Shown here: positions 47,856 to 57,670 of the stretch, in pieces
Position numbering within the stretch: position 1 is the first letter of the stretch
Layout: each line of letters starts with the position of its first letter
From: Bradyrhizobium iriomotense
GTDB lineage: Bacteria; Pseudomonadota; Alphaproteobacteria; Rhizobiales; Xanthobacteraceae
Reading direction: 5' to 3'
DNA: 64,000 nt
Assembly (NCBI RefSeq): GCF_018129405.1
Contig: NZ_JAFCLP010000005.1
Coordinates: 1-64,000 of the forward strand
Notes under the pieces: generated by a model
Database searches by the model: none
What the model was told of the DNA's origin: nothing
What the model saw: the letters and a program-made list of their open reading frames with translations, nothing else
Program-made: the position numbers and the translations under genes

Positions 47856-49562
47856 ATGGCTTCGACTTCTGCTGATACCTATAGCCCGTCGCGTGACGAT
47901 TTCGCCGCGATGCTCGACGAGTCCTTCGCAGGTGGCAACCTGCAGGAAAGCTCCGTCGTCAAGGGCAAGGTGGTTGCAATTGAAAAGGACATGGCCGTCA
48001 TCGACGTCGGCCTGAAGACTGAGGGCCGCGTTGCCCTTCGCGAATTTTCCGGCCCCGGCCGTGACTCTGACCTCAAGGTCGGCGACGAGGTGGAAGTGTT
48101 CCTCGATCGCATCGAGAACGCCCTCGGCGAAGCCGTGCTGTCGCGCGACAAGGCGCGCCGCGAAGAGAGTTGGGGCAAGCTCGAGAAGGCGTTCCAGAAC
48201 AACGAGAAGGTCAACGGCGTCATCTTCAACCAAGTCAAGGGCGGCTTCACCGTCGACCTCGACGGTGCCGTGGCCTTCCTGCCGCGCTCGCAGGTCGACA
48301 TCCGTCCGATCCGCGACGTTGCGCCGCTGATGAACAACTCGCAGCCGTTCCAGATCCTCAAGATGGATCGTCGCCGCGGCAACATCGTCGTCTCCCGCCG
48401 CACGGTTCTCGAAGAGACCCGCGCCGAGCAGCGTCAGGAGCTGGTGCAGAACCTCGAAGAGGGTCAGGTCATCGACGGCGTGGTCAAGAACATCACCGAT
48501 TACGGTGCGTTCGTTGACCTCGGCGGCATCGACGGCCTGCTGCACGTCACCGACATCGCGTGGCGCCGCGTCAACCACCCGACCGAGGTGCTCTCGATCG
48601 GCCAGACCGTGAAGGTCAAGATCATCAAGATCAACCACGAGACGCACCGCATCTCGCTGGGCATGAAGCAGCTGTTGGACGATCCGTGGCAGGGCATCGA
48701 AGCCAAGTACCCGCTGGGTGCCCGCTTCACCGGCCGCGTCACCAACATCACCGACTACGGTGCGTTCGTCGAGCTCGAGCCGGGCATCGAAGGCCTGATC
48801 CACGTCTCCGAGATGTCGTGGACCAAGAAGAACATGCACCCCGGCAAGATCGTGTCGACCTCGCAGGAAGTCGACGTGCAGGTGCTGGAAGTCGATTCCG
48901 TCAAGCGCCGCATCTCGCTCGGCCTCAAGCAGACCATGCGCAACCCGTGGGAGGTCTTCGTCGAAGGTCACCCGACCGGTTCGGTGGTCGAGGGCGAGGT
49001 CAAGAACAAGACCGAGTTCGGTCTGTTCCTGGGTCTCGAGGGCGACGTCGACGGCATGGTCCACCTCTCCGACCTCGACTGGAAGCTTCCGGGCGAGCAG
49101 GTGATCGACAACTACAAGAAGGGCGACATGGTGAAGGCCGTGGTGCTCGATGTGGACGTCGAGAAGGAGCGCATCTCGCTCGGCATCAAGCAGCTCGAAG
49201 GCGACCCCTTCGCCGAGCCGGGCGATGTCAAGAAGGGCGCGGTCGTGACCTGCGAAGTGCTCGAAGTGAAGGAGAGCGGTATCGAGGTGAAGATCGCCGG
49301 TACCGACTTCACCACCTTCATCAAGCGCTCGGAGCTCGCGCGTGACCGCAACGACCAGCGTGCCGAACGCTTCGCCGTCGGCGAGAAGGTCGATGCCCGC
49401 GTGATCCAGTTCGACAAGAAGGCCCGCAAGGTCCAGGTGTCGATCAAGGCGCTCGAAGTCGCCGAAGAGAAGGAAGCCATCGCGCAGTACGGCTCCTCGG
49501 ATTCGGGTGCGACGCTGGGCGACATCCTCGGCACCGCGCTCAAGAACCGCGACAACAAGTAA
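47856..49562 (+). CDS. rpsA: 30S ribosomal protein S1
   Basis: 568 residues with six S1 (OB-fold) repeats, clearest in VIDGVVKNITDYGAFVDLGG, FTGRVTNITDYGAFVELEPG and VVEGEVKNKTEFGLFLGLEG. S1 captures mRNA on the 30S subunit. ATG 47856 follows CTGGAG; an in-frame start at 47628 would add 76 non-homologous residues. A strong terminator follows. Confidence 0.97.
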   Translation: MASTSADTYSPSRDDFAAMLDESFAGGNLQESSVVKGKVVAIEKDMAVIDVGLKTEGRVALREFSGPGRDSDLKVGDEVEVFLDRIENALGEAVLSRDKARREESWGKLEKAFQNNEKVNGVIFNQVKGGFTVDLDGAVAFLPRSQVDIRPIRDVAPLMNNSQPFQILKMDRRRGNIVVSRRTVLEETRAEQRQELVQNLEEGQVIDGVVKNITDYGAFVDLGGIDGLLHVTDIAWRRVNHPTEVLSIGQTVKVKIIKINHETHRISLGMKQLLDDPWQGIEAKYPLGARFTGRVTNITDYGAFVELEPGIEGLIHVSEMSWTKKNMHPGKIVSTSQEVDVQVLEVDSVKRRISLGLKQTMRNPWEVFVEGHPTGSVVEGEVKNKTEFGLFLGLEGDVDGMVHLSDLDWKLPGEQVIDNYKKGDMVKAVVLDVDVEKERISLGIKQLEGDPFAEPGDVKKGAVVTCEVLEVKESGIEVKIAGTDFTTFIKRSELARDRNDQRAERFAVGEKVDARVIQFDKKARKVQVSIKALEVAEEKEAIAQYGSSDSGATLGDILGTALKNRDNK

Positions 49563-49587
49563 GCGAAACTTCCGTTTTGCTGCATCA

Positions 49588-49617
49588 AAGCCCCGGCGCA
49601 AGCCGGGGCTTTTTTAT
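49588..49617 (+). terminator. Intrinsic terminator of rpsA
   Basis: AAGCCCCGGC-GCA-AGCCGGGGCTT followed by TTTTTATT, 25 bases after the rpsA stop. A textbook Rho-independent terminator. Confidence 0.95.
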
Positions 49618-49644
49618 TGCGGCATCCACGAACTCCGCTGTCGA

Positions 49645-49821
49645 CCCGGACAAGCGCGCTCAAAGCGCGCGTAGATCCGGGACCCCCGCGCGAGCGCTTG
49701 CGCTCGTCGCGACGCCACAGGGAGCGGTTTGGCGCGGGCTGGTAACTCCAAGTCTTCGCCAAACTCAATCCTGTGGGTATGGATCCCGGATCAGCGCTCC
49801 GCTTTGCTGCGCTTGTCCGGG
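49645..49821. repeat. Long inverted repeat, related to family B
   Basis: The arms CCCGGACAAGCGCGCT and AGCGC-n-GCGCTTGTCCGGG, with inner arms GATCCGGGACCC and GGATCCCGGATC, fill most of the 400-base gap between rpsA and sppA. The rest of the gap holds the rpsA terminator and the sppA promoter region; no gene is seen. Confidence 0.78.
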
Positions 49822-49968
49822 ATGACGAGGAGTGTGTGACAGGGGCTCGGCCTCCACCAGGCCCAGCCTTCATTTCTTCAAATTGCGCCGCAATTGATGT
49901 ATCCAGACAAGCCAATGCTTACGTTGTGACGGCACAACGCCTCTGGCCTTTCATTTGGAGATATTCCG

Positions 49969-50949
49969 ATGTCGCTCGATTCGGACATCATCGTCGATCG
50001 CCGCAGGATCCGCCGCAAGCTGACGTTCTGGCGTGTCATGGCGGCGCTGATCGTGATCGCGGCGATTGCGAGCTTTGCGCTGATCGCGACACCCGGTGCG
50101 CGCGGCACGTTCGCGGCCGCCGGCTCGATCGCACGGGTTCAGATCGAGGGACTGATCCGCAGCGATTCCGATCGCACGCAGGCGCTGGAGCGGCTGGAGA
50201 ATTCGCAGGCCGCCGCCGTGATCGTTCACATCAACTCGCCGGGCGGCACCACCGCCGGCTCCGAGCAGCTCTATGACTCGCTCGTGCGGCTCAAGGCGAA
50301 GAAGCCGCTCGTCGTCGTGGTCGAAGGTCTCGCCGCCTCCGGCGGCTACATCACGGCGATCGCGAGCGACCACATCATCGCCCAGCAGAGCTCGCTGGTC
50401 GGCTCGATCGGCGTGCTGTTCCAGTACCCCAACGTCACCGAGCTCCTGAAGACCATCGGCGTCAAGGTCGAGGAGGTGAAATCCTCGCCGCTGAAGGCGG
50501 CGCCCAACGGCTTCGAGCCGACGAGTCCCGAAGCGCGCGCCGCGCTCGATGCGCTCGTGAAAGACTCCTACGCCTGGTTCAAGGGACTGGTGAAGGAAAG
50601 GCGTGGCATGGATGACGCACAGCTCGAGAAAGTGGCCGACGGTCGCGTCTTCACCGGACGCCAGGCAATCGATCTCAAGCTGATCGATCAGATCGGCGAC
50701 GAGAAGGCCGCGGTGACCTGGCTGGTCGAGCAGAAGGGCGTCAAGAAGGGGCTTCCCGTTCGCGATTACAAGCTCCAGCCGCGCTTTGGCGATCTGCCGT
50801 TCCTCAAGACCGCGGCCGCCGTGACGCTGGAAGCGCTTGGTTTGGGCTCGATCGCGCATCAAATCGGGCAAACCGGCGTCGCGCAGGCCGTTGACCGGCT
50901 CGGAATGGATGGAATGCTGGCGTTGTGGCAACCGGCCGCATCAAACTGA
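49969..50949 (+). CDS. sppA: Signal peptide peptidase SppA
   Basis: 326-residue membrane-anchored serine protease that degrades cleaved signal peptides. One N-terminal membrane helix (VMAALIVIAAIASFALIA), then the ClpP-like fold with nucleophile Ser124 in EGLAASGGYITA and general base Lys176 in VKSSPLKAAPNG. It is the short (36K-type) form with one domain. Stands between rpsA and ihfB. Confidence 0.93.
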   Translation: MSLDSDIIVDRRRIRRKLTFWRVMAALIVIAAIASFALIATPGARGTFAAAGSIARVQIEGLIRSDSDRTQALERLENSQAAAVIVHINSPGGTTAGSEQLYDSLVRLKAKKPLVVVVEGLAASGGYITAIASDHIIAQQSSLVGSIGVLFQYPNVTELLKTIGVKVEEVKSSPLKAAPNGFEPTSPEARAALDALVKDSYAWFKGLVKERRGMDDAQLEKVADGRVFTGRQAIDLKLIDQIGDEKAAVTWLVEQKGVKKGLPVRDYKLQPRFGDLPFLKTAAAVTLEALGLGSIAHQIGQTGVAQAVDRLGMDGMLALWQPAASN

Positions 50950-51120
50950 CTGGGATGGGCGAGTTCCCGAAGCTTTTCTCGCGCTGCGAGTGTCGGGACA
51001 GCCCGCTTTTTCGGCATTTGTCACGCAATTTCACGACGCTCAACCTTGATTTAGCGTCTTGACAGATCACGGTATTTTCACGGAAATGGTCATCCGCACG
51101 CTTCCGGGTCCTATCTCTCG

Positions 51121-51426
51121 ATGATCAAATCCGAACTTGTTCAGCGTATCGCCGAGCACAACCCGCATCTGTACCAGCGGGATGTCGAGAACATTGTGAA
51201 TGCGATTCTCGAAGAGATCGTAGCGGCCCTCGCACGCGGTGACCGCGTCGAGCTGCGCGGCTTCGGTGCCTTCTCGGTCAAGCATCGCCCAGCACGCGCC
51301 GGGCGTAATCCGCGCACCGGCGCCCATGTGCCCGTCGACCAGAAGAGCGTTCCGTTCTTCAAGACCGGCAAGGAAATGCGCGAGCGGTTGAACCGCGACC
51401 ATCCGGATCCCGGCGCGGCAGACTGA
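51121..51426 (+). CDS. ihfB: Integration host factor beta subunit
   Basis: 101-residue DNA-bending protein. [19 protein letters not shown] and [25 protein letters not shown] are the IHF-beta hallmarks, including the beta arm with its intercalating Pro (NPRTG). It works with IhfA (not in the window) in sigma-54 activation and recombination. Free-standing position after sppA, as in relatives. Confidence 0.95.
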   Translation: MIKSELVQRIAEHNPHLYQRDVENIVNAILEEIVAALARGDRVELRGFGAFSVKHRPARAGRNPRTGAHVPVDQKSVPFFKTGKEMRERLNRDHPDPGAAD

Positions 51427-51497
51427 GGCCGGCGCCAGGATTTTTTGCGGTCGCGAGCGATGCGGCCGGCAGCTTGATTCAAGGCGAGCGAAGCCAG

Positions 51498-51890
51498 ATG
51501 CGAAAGTTCCTGACCGCGCTGATCGTGATTCCGCTGGGCCTGATCCTGGCGACCTTTGCGGTGGCCAACCGGCATTTCGTCACGGTCTCCTTCGATCCTT
51601 TTATCTCCGACGACCCCTCATTCTCCGCCACCATGCCGCTGTTCCTGCTCCTGATCCTGGTGGCGGGGCTGGGCGTCGTGGCGGGCGGCTGCGCGGTCTG
51701 GTTCGGGCAGCGGCGCTGGCGGCGTGCCGCGCGCCGGCATGAGGCCGACGCCCGGGCTGTGCGGGGCGAACTGGCCGATCTGCGGGCCCAGGTGGCCGCG
51801 GCAAGGCCCGAGACGCAGCGCCTCCCCGTTCCCTCGGGGGTAGGCCTTTACGGGCCCATCGGGCGAGACAAGCAGCGCGCGACGTTGTAG
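51498..51890 (+). CDS. LapA-domain (DUF1049) inner membrane protein
   Basis: 130 residues with two transmembrane helices (FLTALIVIPLGLILATFAVAN, quoted to its core, and PLFLLLILVAGLGVVAGGCA) separated by the VSFDPF loop typical of the LapA/YciS family, then an Arg/Ala-rich cytoplasmic coiled coil. LapA in E. coli helps assemble LPS with LapB; no lapB-like gene is nearby. ATG 51498 is used. Confidence 0.85.
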   Translation: MRKFLTALIVIPLGLILATFAVANRHFVTVSFDPFISDDPSFSATMPLFLLLILVAGLGVVAGGCAVWFGQRRWRRAARRHEADARAVRGELADLRAQVAAARPETQRLPVPSGVGLYGPIGRDKQRATL

Positions 51891-51956
51891 AAGCGGCCCC
51901 GACCGAAAACCCCGTTTTCCGGCCGCAGCTTGTGGCCGCTACACCGCTTTGAGACC

Positions 51957-52628
51957 ATGTCCCTGCTCGTCAAAATTTGCGGCCTGTCCACGCGCGAGAC
52001 GCTTCAAACAGCGCTCGACGCCGGCGCCGACATGGTGGGGTTCGTGTTCTTTCCGCCGTCGCCGCGGCATCTCTCTCTGGAGCTTGGCCGGGACCTCGGC
52101 CGCCAGGTGAAGCAGCGCGCGCTTAAAGTGGCGCTCACGGTCGATGCCGACGACGCCACGCTCGACAACATCATGGACGCGCTGTCGCCGGACATTTTCC
52201 AGCTCCACGGCAAGGAGAGCGTCGCCCGGCTGCGCGACATCAAGCAGAGGTTCGGCCGCCCCGTGATGAAGGCCGTCCCGGTCGCAACCGCTACCGATCT
52301 TGCCGTGCTGCCCGGCTATGCCGCGGTCGCCGACCGCATCCTGTTCGACGCCCGTGCGCCCAAGGATGCGACGCGGCCCGGCGGCCTTGGTGCCCCCTTC
52401 GACTGGCACCTGCTCGAAAACCTCGATCTGAAACTGCCCTACATGGTCTCGGGCGGGCTGGACGCCGGCAACGTTGCGGAAGCGCTCCGCGTCACCCGCG
52501 CCGGCGGCGTCGACGTGTCTTCGGGCGTCGAGAGCGCCCCCGGCGTCAAGGACCCCGAGATGATCCAGGCCTTCATTCGCGCCGCGCGCGCCACCCAGGA
52601 TGCAAGTCAAGAGTTGAGCGTTCGATGA
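51957..52628 (+). CDS. trpF: Phosphoribosylanthranilate isomerase
   Basis: 223-residue TIM barrel, third step of tryptophan synthesis from anthranilate. The catalytic Cys is in [11 protein letters not shown], the Asp in [17 protein letters not shown], and the phosphate loop in [15 protein letters not shown]. Its stop overlaps the trpB start as ATGA. Confidence 0.96.
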   Translation: MSLLVKICGLSTRETLQTALDAGADMVGFVFFPPSPRHLSLELGRDLGRQVKQRALKVALTVDADDATLDNIMDALSPDIFQLHGKESVARLRDIKQRFGRPVMKAVPVATATDLAVLPGYAAVADRILFDARAPKDATRPGGLGAPFDWHLLENLDLKLPYMVSGGLDAGNVAEALRVTRAGGVDVSSGVESAPGVKDPEMIQAFIRAARATQDASQELSVR

Positions 52629-53842
52629 ACATCGCCAAACCCAATTCCTATCGCAGCGGCCCCGACGAGCGCGGCCATTTCGGCATTTTCGGCGGACGCT
52701 TCGTCGCCGAAACGCTGATGCCGCTGATCCTCGATCTCGAGAAGGCCTACACCGCGGCCAAGGCCGATCCGGCCTTCCAGGCCGAGATGAACGGCTATCT
52801 CAAGAACTATGTCGGCCGGCCCTCGCCGCTCTATTTCGCCGAGCGCCTGACCGAGCATCTCGGCGGCGCAAAGATTTACCTCAAGCGCGAAGAGCTCAAC
52901 CACACCGGCTCGCACAAGGTGAACAACGTGCTCGGCCAGATCATGCTGGCGCGGCGCATGGGCAAGAAGCGCATCATCGCCGAGACCGGCGCAGGCCAGC
53001 ACGGTGTCGCCACCGCGACGCTGTGCGCGCGCTTTGGCCTCGAATGCGTGGTCTATATGGGCGCTGTCGACGTCGAGCGGCAGCAGCCCAACGTCATCCG
53101 TATGGAGATGCTGGGTGCAACGGTGGTCCCGGTGCAGTCCGGCACGCGCACGCTGAAGGACGCGATGAACGAGGCGCTGCGCGACTGGGTCACCAACGTG
53201 CACAACACCTTCTACTGCATCGGCACAGTGGCGGGGCCGCATCCCTATCCGACGCTGGTGCGCGACTTCCAGTCGATCATCGGCAACGAGACCAAGGCGC
53301 AGATGCAGGAGGTCGAGGGCCGCCTGCCGGATTCGCTGGTCGCCTGCATCGGCGGCGGCTCCAACGCGATGGGCCTGTTCCACCCGTTCCTCGATGATTC
53401 CTCTGTCGAGATCTTCGGCGTTGAAGCCGCTGGCCATGGCCTCACGCAATTGCATGCCGCGTCGATCGCGGGTGGCCGTCCCGGCGTTCTCCACGGCAAC
53501 CGCACCTATCTGCTGATGGACGCGGACGGCCAGATCCAGGACGCGCATTCGATCTCGGCCGGTCTCGACTATCCCGGCATCGGCCCCGAACATTCCTGGC
53601 TGCACGAGGTCGGCCGCGTGAATTATCTCTCCGCGACCGATGACGAGGCGCTCGCTGCGTTCCAGCTGCTGTCGAAGCTCGAAGGCATCATCCCAGCGCT
53701 CGAGCCCGCGCACGCCATCGCCAAGGTGATGGAGCTCGCACCGAAGCGGCCGAAAGACCACCTGATGGTCGTCAATCTCTCCGGCCGCGGCGACAAGGAC
53801 GTCCCGCAGGTCGGCGACATCCTGAGGGGCAAGAGCAAGTGA
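52625..53842 (+). CDS. trpB: Tryptophan synthase beta chain
   Basis: 405-residue PLP enzyme joining indole and serine. PLP-binding Lys in [29 protein letters not shown] for the serine carboxylate, GGGSNAMG for the PLP phosphate. Coupled to trpF by a four-base overlap. trpA, usually immediately next, is about 500 bases away because a repeat-flanked nuclease gene lies in between. Confidence 0.97.
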   Translation: MNIAKPNSYRSGPDERGHFGIFGGRFVAETLMPLILDLEKAYTAAKADPAFQAEMNGYLKNYVGRPSPLYFAERLTEHLGGAKIYLKREELNHTGSHKVNNVLGQIMLARRMGKKRIIAETGAGQHGVATATLCARFGLECVVYMGAVDVERQQPNVIRMEMLGATVVPVQSGTRTLKDAMNEALRDWVTNVHNTFYCIGTVAGPHPYPTLVRDFQSIIGNETKAQMQEVEGRLPDSLVACIGGGSNAMGLFHPFLDDSSVEIFGVEAAGHGLTQLHAASIAGGRPGVLHGNRTYLLMDADGQIQDAHSISAGLDYPGIGPEHSWLHEVGRVNYLSATDDEALAAFQLLSKLEGIIPALEPAHAIAKVMELAPKRPKDHLMVVNLSGRGDKDVPQVGDILRGKSK

Positions 53843-53863
53843 GGCGGGTATCGCACTCTCTTC

Positions 53864-53914
53864 ACCTCTCCCCGTTGGGGAGAGGTCGGCTGCGTAGCAG
53901 CCGGGTGAGGGGAC
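53864..53914 (+). repeat. Left inverted repeat flanking the DUF559 gene (family D)
   Basis: ACCTCTCCCC-GTT-GGGGAGAGGT followed by CGGCTGCGTAGCAGCCG and GGTGAGGGG. Differs at only a few bases from the complement of 54267-54316. It contains two small hairpins of its own. Confidence 0.9.
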
Positions 53915-53921
53915 TTTCCGC

Positions 53922-54266
53922 TCACTCGAACCTCAGTGATGTCTCGATGAGCTCGAGCACACCCTCGAGATTTTCATATACGTCCGTATTCGAGATACGA
54001 AGGACGAGAAATCCGCAGGCCTCAAGGACTTCGGTCCTCGCCTTATCGCGTTCGATTTCGGTCGGGCTGGAATGCGTGACGCCGTCAACCTCAATGATGA
54101 GCTTCCCGTCCAGCGTCACGAAATCGACGACATATCGGTCGACCGGATGCTGGCGGCGAAACTTCCAGCGGGCGAGCTGCCGGTTGCGCAACGCTTGCCA
54201 AAGCTTCGCTTCGGCGCTCGTCTGCGACTCGCGGAGCCTTCGCGCTCTGGACTTGAACCTCTCCAT
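53922..54266 (-). CDS. DUF559 (Vsr-like PD-(D/E)XK) endonuclease, inserted between trpB and trpA
   Basis: 114-residue protein with the DUF559 fold, related to very-short-patch repair endonucleases. The N-terminal helix MERFKSRARRLRESQTSAEAK and KLWQALRNRQLARWKFRRQH are typical; the nuclease core has Asp48 (RYVVDFV), Glu59 and Asp61 (LIIEVDG) and His65, then ERDKARTEVLEACGFLVLRI as in Vsr. It could nick or cut DNA; its true substrate is unknown. It is antisense to trpB and trpA and sits inside a 48-bp inverted repeat whose right copy reaches the base after its start codon. Low content of context function suggests a mobile passenger. Confidence 0.88.
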   Translation of the reverse strand: MERFKSRARRLRESQTSAEAKLWQALRNRQLARWKFRRQHPVDRYVVDFVTLDGKLIIEVDGVTHSSPTEIERDKARTEVLEACGFLVLRISNTDVYENLEGVLELIETSLRFE

Positions 54267-54316
54267 CCCCCTCACCCGGCTGCTTCGCAGCCGACCTCTC
54301 CCCGGAGGGGAGAGGT
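54267..54316 (-). repeat. Right inverted repeat flanking the DUF559 gene (family D)
   Basis: The complement reads ACCTCTCCCC-TCC-GGGGAGAGGT, CGGCTGCGAAGCAGCCG, GGTGAGGGG, ending against the start codon of the nuclease gene and 22 bases before trpA. Near-perfect inverted match to 53864-53914. Confidence 0.9.
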
Positions 54317-54338
54317 ATAGCACAGCGGCCGCGGAAAC

Positions 54339-55175
54339 ATGACCACGCGTATCGACACCCGTTTTGCCGAGCTGAAGAAGCAAGGTCGCTCGGCCTTCGT
54401 CACCTATGTGATGGCCGGCGATCCCGATCTCACGACGTCGCTCAATATCGTCAAGGCGCTGCCCAAGGCAGGCGCCGACGTCATCGAACTCGGCATTCCC
54501 TTCACCGATCCGATGGCGGATGGTCCCTCGATTCAGGCCGCAGGTCTGCGCGCGCTCAAGAACGGCATGACCTTGAAGAAGACGCTGGAACTGGTGCGCG
54601 ACTTCCGCAAGGACGACAACGTCACGCCGCTGGTGCTGATGGGCTATTACAATCCGATCTACATTTACGGCGTCGACAAGTTTCTGGCTGATGCCAAGAC
54701 GGCCGGCGTTGACGGCCTGATCATCGTCGATTTGCCGCCGGAGGAAGACGACGAGCTCTGCATTCCCGCGCTGAAGGCGGGCCTGAACTTCATTCGCCTC
54801 GCGACCCCGACCACCGACGACAAGCGCCTGCCCGCGGTGCTCGCGAACACGTCGGGCTTTGTCTATTACGTCTCTATCGCCGGCATCACCGGTGCAGCGG
54901 CGGCGGACGCCAATGCCGTTGGCGAAGCTGTCGCGCGCATCAAGCGGCATACCAAGCTGCCGATCTGCGTTGGCTTTGGCATCCGCACGCCGGAGGCGGC
55001 GCGCGCCATTGCCGAGAAGGCCGATGGTTCGGTGGTCGGCACCGCGCTGGTCGATGCGCTCAAAAACAGCCTCGATGCCGAGGGACGAGCCACCGCCAAG
55101 ACCGTTAACGCCGTGGCCGAGCTGACCGCGGCTCTGGCCCAGGGCGTCAAGGGCGCGAAACAAGCGGCCGAATAG
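54339..55175 (+). CDS. trpA: Tryptophan synthase alpha chain
   Basis: 278-residue TIM barrel that cleaves indole-3-glycerol phosphate. Catalytic Glu in [17 protein letters not shown] and Asp in [12 protein letters not shown]; phosphate loop [10 protein letters not shown]. Complete and intact despite the insertion upstream; its ribosome-binding region lies in or beside the right repeat arm, so coupling to trpB must be lost. Confidence 0.97.
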   Translation: MTTRIDTRFAELKKQGRSAFVTYVMAGDPDLTTSLNIVKALPKAGADVIELGIPFTDPMADGPSIQAAGLRALKNGMTLKKTLELVRDFRKDDNVTPLVLMGYYNPIYIYGVDKFLADAKTAGVDGLIIVDLPPEEDDELCIPALKAGLNFIRLATPTTDDKRLPAVLANTSGFVYYVSIAGITGAAAADANAVGEAVARIKRHTKLPICVGFGIRTPEAARAIAEKADGSVVGTALVDALKNSLDAEGRATAKTVNAVAELTAALAQGVKGAKQAAE

Positions 55176-55285
55176 GCCAAAATTCCGCTTCTGGGGCGGG
55201 CGACACGGCGGCTTGCCGGGCAGGGGCCCGGCCGCCATATATTCCTTCAGGCGATTCCCAGCGGGATCGCACATCGGAGCAAACC

Positions 55286-56227
55286 ATGAACTGGCTTACC
55301 AATGTGGTCCGGCCGAAGATCCGCAACATGCTGCGGCGGGAGACGCCGGAGAATCTGTGGATCAAGTGCCCGGATTCCGGGCAGCTCGTGTTCTACAAGG
55401 ACGTCGAGGCCAACCAGTTCGTCATCCCCGGCTCGAACTACCACATGCGCATGGGCGCGTTGGCGCGTCTGAAGTCGATCTTCGACAACGAGACCTGGTT
55501 CGATGTCGCGCTGCCCGACGTCACGCCCGATCCGCTCAAGTTCCGCGACGAGAAGAAATACGTCGACCGCATCAAGGATGCCCGCGCACGCACTAACCTC
55601 AACGATGCGATCAAGGTCGGCTACGGCAAGCTCGAAGGTGCCGCCGTCGTCGTCGCGGTGCAGGACTTCGATTTCATGGGCGGCTCGCTCGGCATGGCCG
55701 CGGGCGAAGCCATCGTGCGCGGGCTGGAGCTCGCGGTCGAGAAGAAGTCGCCCTTCATCGTGTTCGCGGCCTCGGGCGGCGCGCGCATGCAGGAAGGCAT
55801 TCTGTCGCTGATGCAGATGCCGCGCACCACCGTCGCGGTGCAGATGCTGCGCGAGGCAAAGCTGCCCTACATCGTCGTGCTGACCAACCCGACCACCGGC
55901 GGCGTCACCGCCTCTTACGCGATGCTGGGCGACGTGCAGATCGCCGAGCCCGGCGCGCTGATCGGCTTTGCCGGCGCGCGCGTGATCGAGCAGACCATCC
56001 GCGAGAAGCTGCCTGAGGGTTTCCAGCGCGCCGAGTACCTGAAAGAGCACGGCATGGTCGACATGGTCGTGCATCGCCACGATCTGCGCCCGACCCTGGC
56101 GCGGCTCTGCCGCCTGCTGACCAAGGCGCCGGCGCAGGAAGGCGCATCGAAGCCGGCGCAGCCGGTGACGAGCCCCGCGCAGATCGTATCGGCCGCCGAG
56201 ACGGCGCCGGCCGCGCCGCACGCGTGA
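55286..56227 (+). CDS. accD: Acetyl-CoA carboxylase carboxyltransferase subunit beta, zinc ribbon degenerate
   Basis: 313-residue AccD; with AccA it transfers carboxyl from biotin to acetyl-CoA, starting fatty acid synthesis. The crotonase-like core is intact ([41 protein letters not shown]). The N-terminal zinc ribbon of the family (CxxC...CxxC) is degraded: Cys28 remains, but the other positions are Ser31, Ile47 and Ser50 ([19 protein letters not shown]). The Ala/Pro-rich C-terminal tail is long. The stop overlaps folC as GTGA. Confidence 0.95.
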   Translation: MNWLTNVVRPKIRNMLRRETPENLWIKCPDSGQLVFYKDVEANQFVIPGSNYHMRMGALARLKSIFDNETWFDVALPDVTPDPLKFRDEKKYVDRIKDARARTNLNDAIKVGYGKLEGAAVVVAVQDFDFMGGSLGMAAGEAIVRGLELAVEKKSPFIVFAASGGARMQEGILSLMQMPRTTVAVQMLREAKLPYIVVLTNPTTGGVTASYAMLGDVQIAEPGALIGFAGARVIEQTIREKLPEGFQRAEYLKEHGMVDMVVHRHDLRPTLARLCRLLTKAPAQEGASKPAQPVTSPAQIVSAAETAPAAPHA

Positions 56228-57567
56228 ACGCCTCCTCTGACAGTGCAAAGACACCGCTCGACGACGTGATCGGGCGGCTGTCGGCCCTGCATCAGAAGCG
56301 CATCGATCTCGGGCTCGAGCGGATGCACCGCCTGCTCGAGCGGCTGGACCACCCTGAACGCAAGCTGCCGCCGGTGATCCACGTCGCCGGCACCAACGGC
56401 AAGGGCTCGACGGTCGCCTATCTGCGCGCGACGCTGGAGGCTGCCGGCCTGCGCGTCCACACCTACACCTCGCCCTATCTCGTCCGCATCAACGAATGCT
56501 TCAGGCTTGGCCGCGTCGGTGGCGGCGTTCTCGTCGGTGACGACGAGCTGCGCGCCGCACTGGAGGAGGTCGAGCGCGTCAATGCGGGCGAGCCCGCGAC
56601 CGTGTTCGAGCTGAAGACCGCGGCGGCGTTTCATCTGTTCGCGCAGAACCCGGCCGATGCCGTGCTGCTGGAAGTCGGGCTCGGCGGCCGGCTCGATTCG
56701 ACCAATGTGGTCGACACGCCTGCGGCCTGCGTCATCACGCCGGTCAGCATGGACCACATGGATTTCCTTGGGCCCACCCTGACGTCGATCGCCGGCGAGA
56801 AGGCGGCGATCATCAAGCGCGGTGTGCCCGTGATCTCGGCCGAGCAGTTGCCGGAGGCGATGGCCGTGATCGAGGCGCAGGCGAAGCGCATGCGTGCGCC
56901 GCTGTTCGCTGCGAACGAAAGCTGGCACGTCAATGTCGAGCACGGGCGGTTGGTCTATTCCGACGACCGCGGCCTGATGGATCTCGCCGCGCCGCGCCTG
57001 TTCGGCCGCCACCAGTTCGATAATGCCGGTCTTGCGATCGCGACGCTGCGTGCGATTCCGACCTTCAAGATCAACCAGGCCGCCTTCGAGGCCGGCATCG
57101 TCAGTGCCGAATGGCCGGCGCGGATGCAGCGCATCACCGCGGGCAAGCTGCTCTCGTGGGGACCACAGGGCTCGGAGATCTGGCTCGACGGCGGCCACAA
57201 TGCGGAGGGCGGGCGCGTCGCGGCGGCCGCGCTCGGCGATCTCGAGGAGCGGGTGTCGCGGCCGCTGGTTGTCATCGCCGGCATGATGGCCAACAAGGAT
57301 GCGCAAGGCTTTCTCGCCAATTTCGCCGGCCTCACCCGCCACATCATCGCGATGCCGATCCCCGACACCGAGAACGCGATGCCGGTCGACCGTCTCGCCG
57401 ACGCCGCGCGCAGCCTCGGCATGCGTGTCGAGATCGCGCCGGGGATCGAGGCCGCGCTGCGCGCCTTGTCGAAGCTGGCTTACGAGGTGCCGCCGCGCAT
57501 CCTGATCACCGGCTCGCTCTATCTTGCCGGCCACGTGCTCGGGCTCAACGGCACGCCTCCTGCATAG
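56224..57567 (+). CDS. folC: Dihydrofolate/folylpolyglutamate synthase
   Basis: 447-residue Mur-ligase-type enzyme that glutamylates dihydropteroate and folates. P-loop [18 protein letters not shown], then [17 protein letters not shown] and the C-terminal [18 protein letters not shown] start overlapping the accD stop by four bases; accD-folC is a common pairing. Confidence 0.95.
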   Translation: MNASSDSAKTPLDDVIGRLSALHQKRIDLGLERMHRLLERLDHPERKLPPVIHVAGTNGKGSTVAYLRATLEAAGLRVHTYTSPYLVRINECFRLGRVGGGVLVGDDELRAALEEVERVNAGEPATVFELKTAAAFHLFAQNPADAVLLEVGLGGRLDSTNVVDTPAACVITPVSMDHMDFLGPTLTSIAGEKAAIIKRGVPVISAEQLPEAMAVIEAQAKRMRAPLFAANESWHVNVEHGRLVYSDDRGLMDLAAPRLFGRHQFDNAGLAIATLRAIPTFKINQAAFEAGIVSAEWPARMQRITAGKLLSWGPQGSEIWLDGGHNAEGGRVAAAALGDLEERVSRPLVVIAGMMANKDAQGFLANFAGLTRHIIAMPIPDTENAMPVDRLADAARSLGMRVEIAPGIEAALRALSKLAYEVPPRILITGSLYLAGHVLGLNGTPPA

Positions 57568-57574
57568 GGGTTGT

Positions 57575-57661
57575 GTAGCCCGGATGGAGCGAAGCGCAAT
57601 CCGGGAATCGTGCCACAAGCGATGAAGGCCCCGGATTACGCTTCGCTCCATCCGGGCTACG
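57575..57661. repeat. REP-like palindrome, family A (copy 3)
   Basis: The arms GTAGCCCGGATGGAGCGAAG and CTTCGCTCCATCCGGGCTAC lie between folC and the next gene. Closest to copy 1. Confidence 0.87.
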
Positions 57662-57670
57662 GGAATCCCA

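Noticed and set aside
47499-49601. 700-codon open frame antisense to rpsA
   Set aside because: rpsA is certain on the plus strand; the antisense frame is a product of high GC and codon bias and resembles no known protein.
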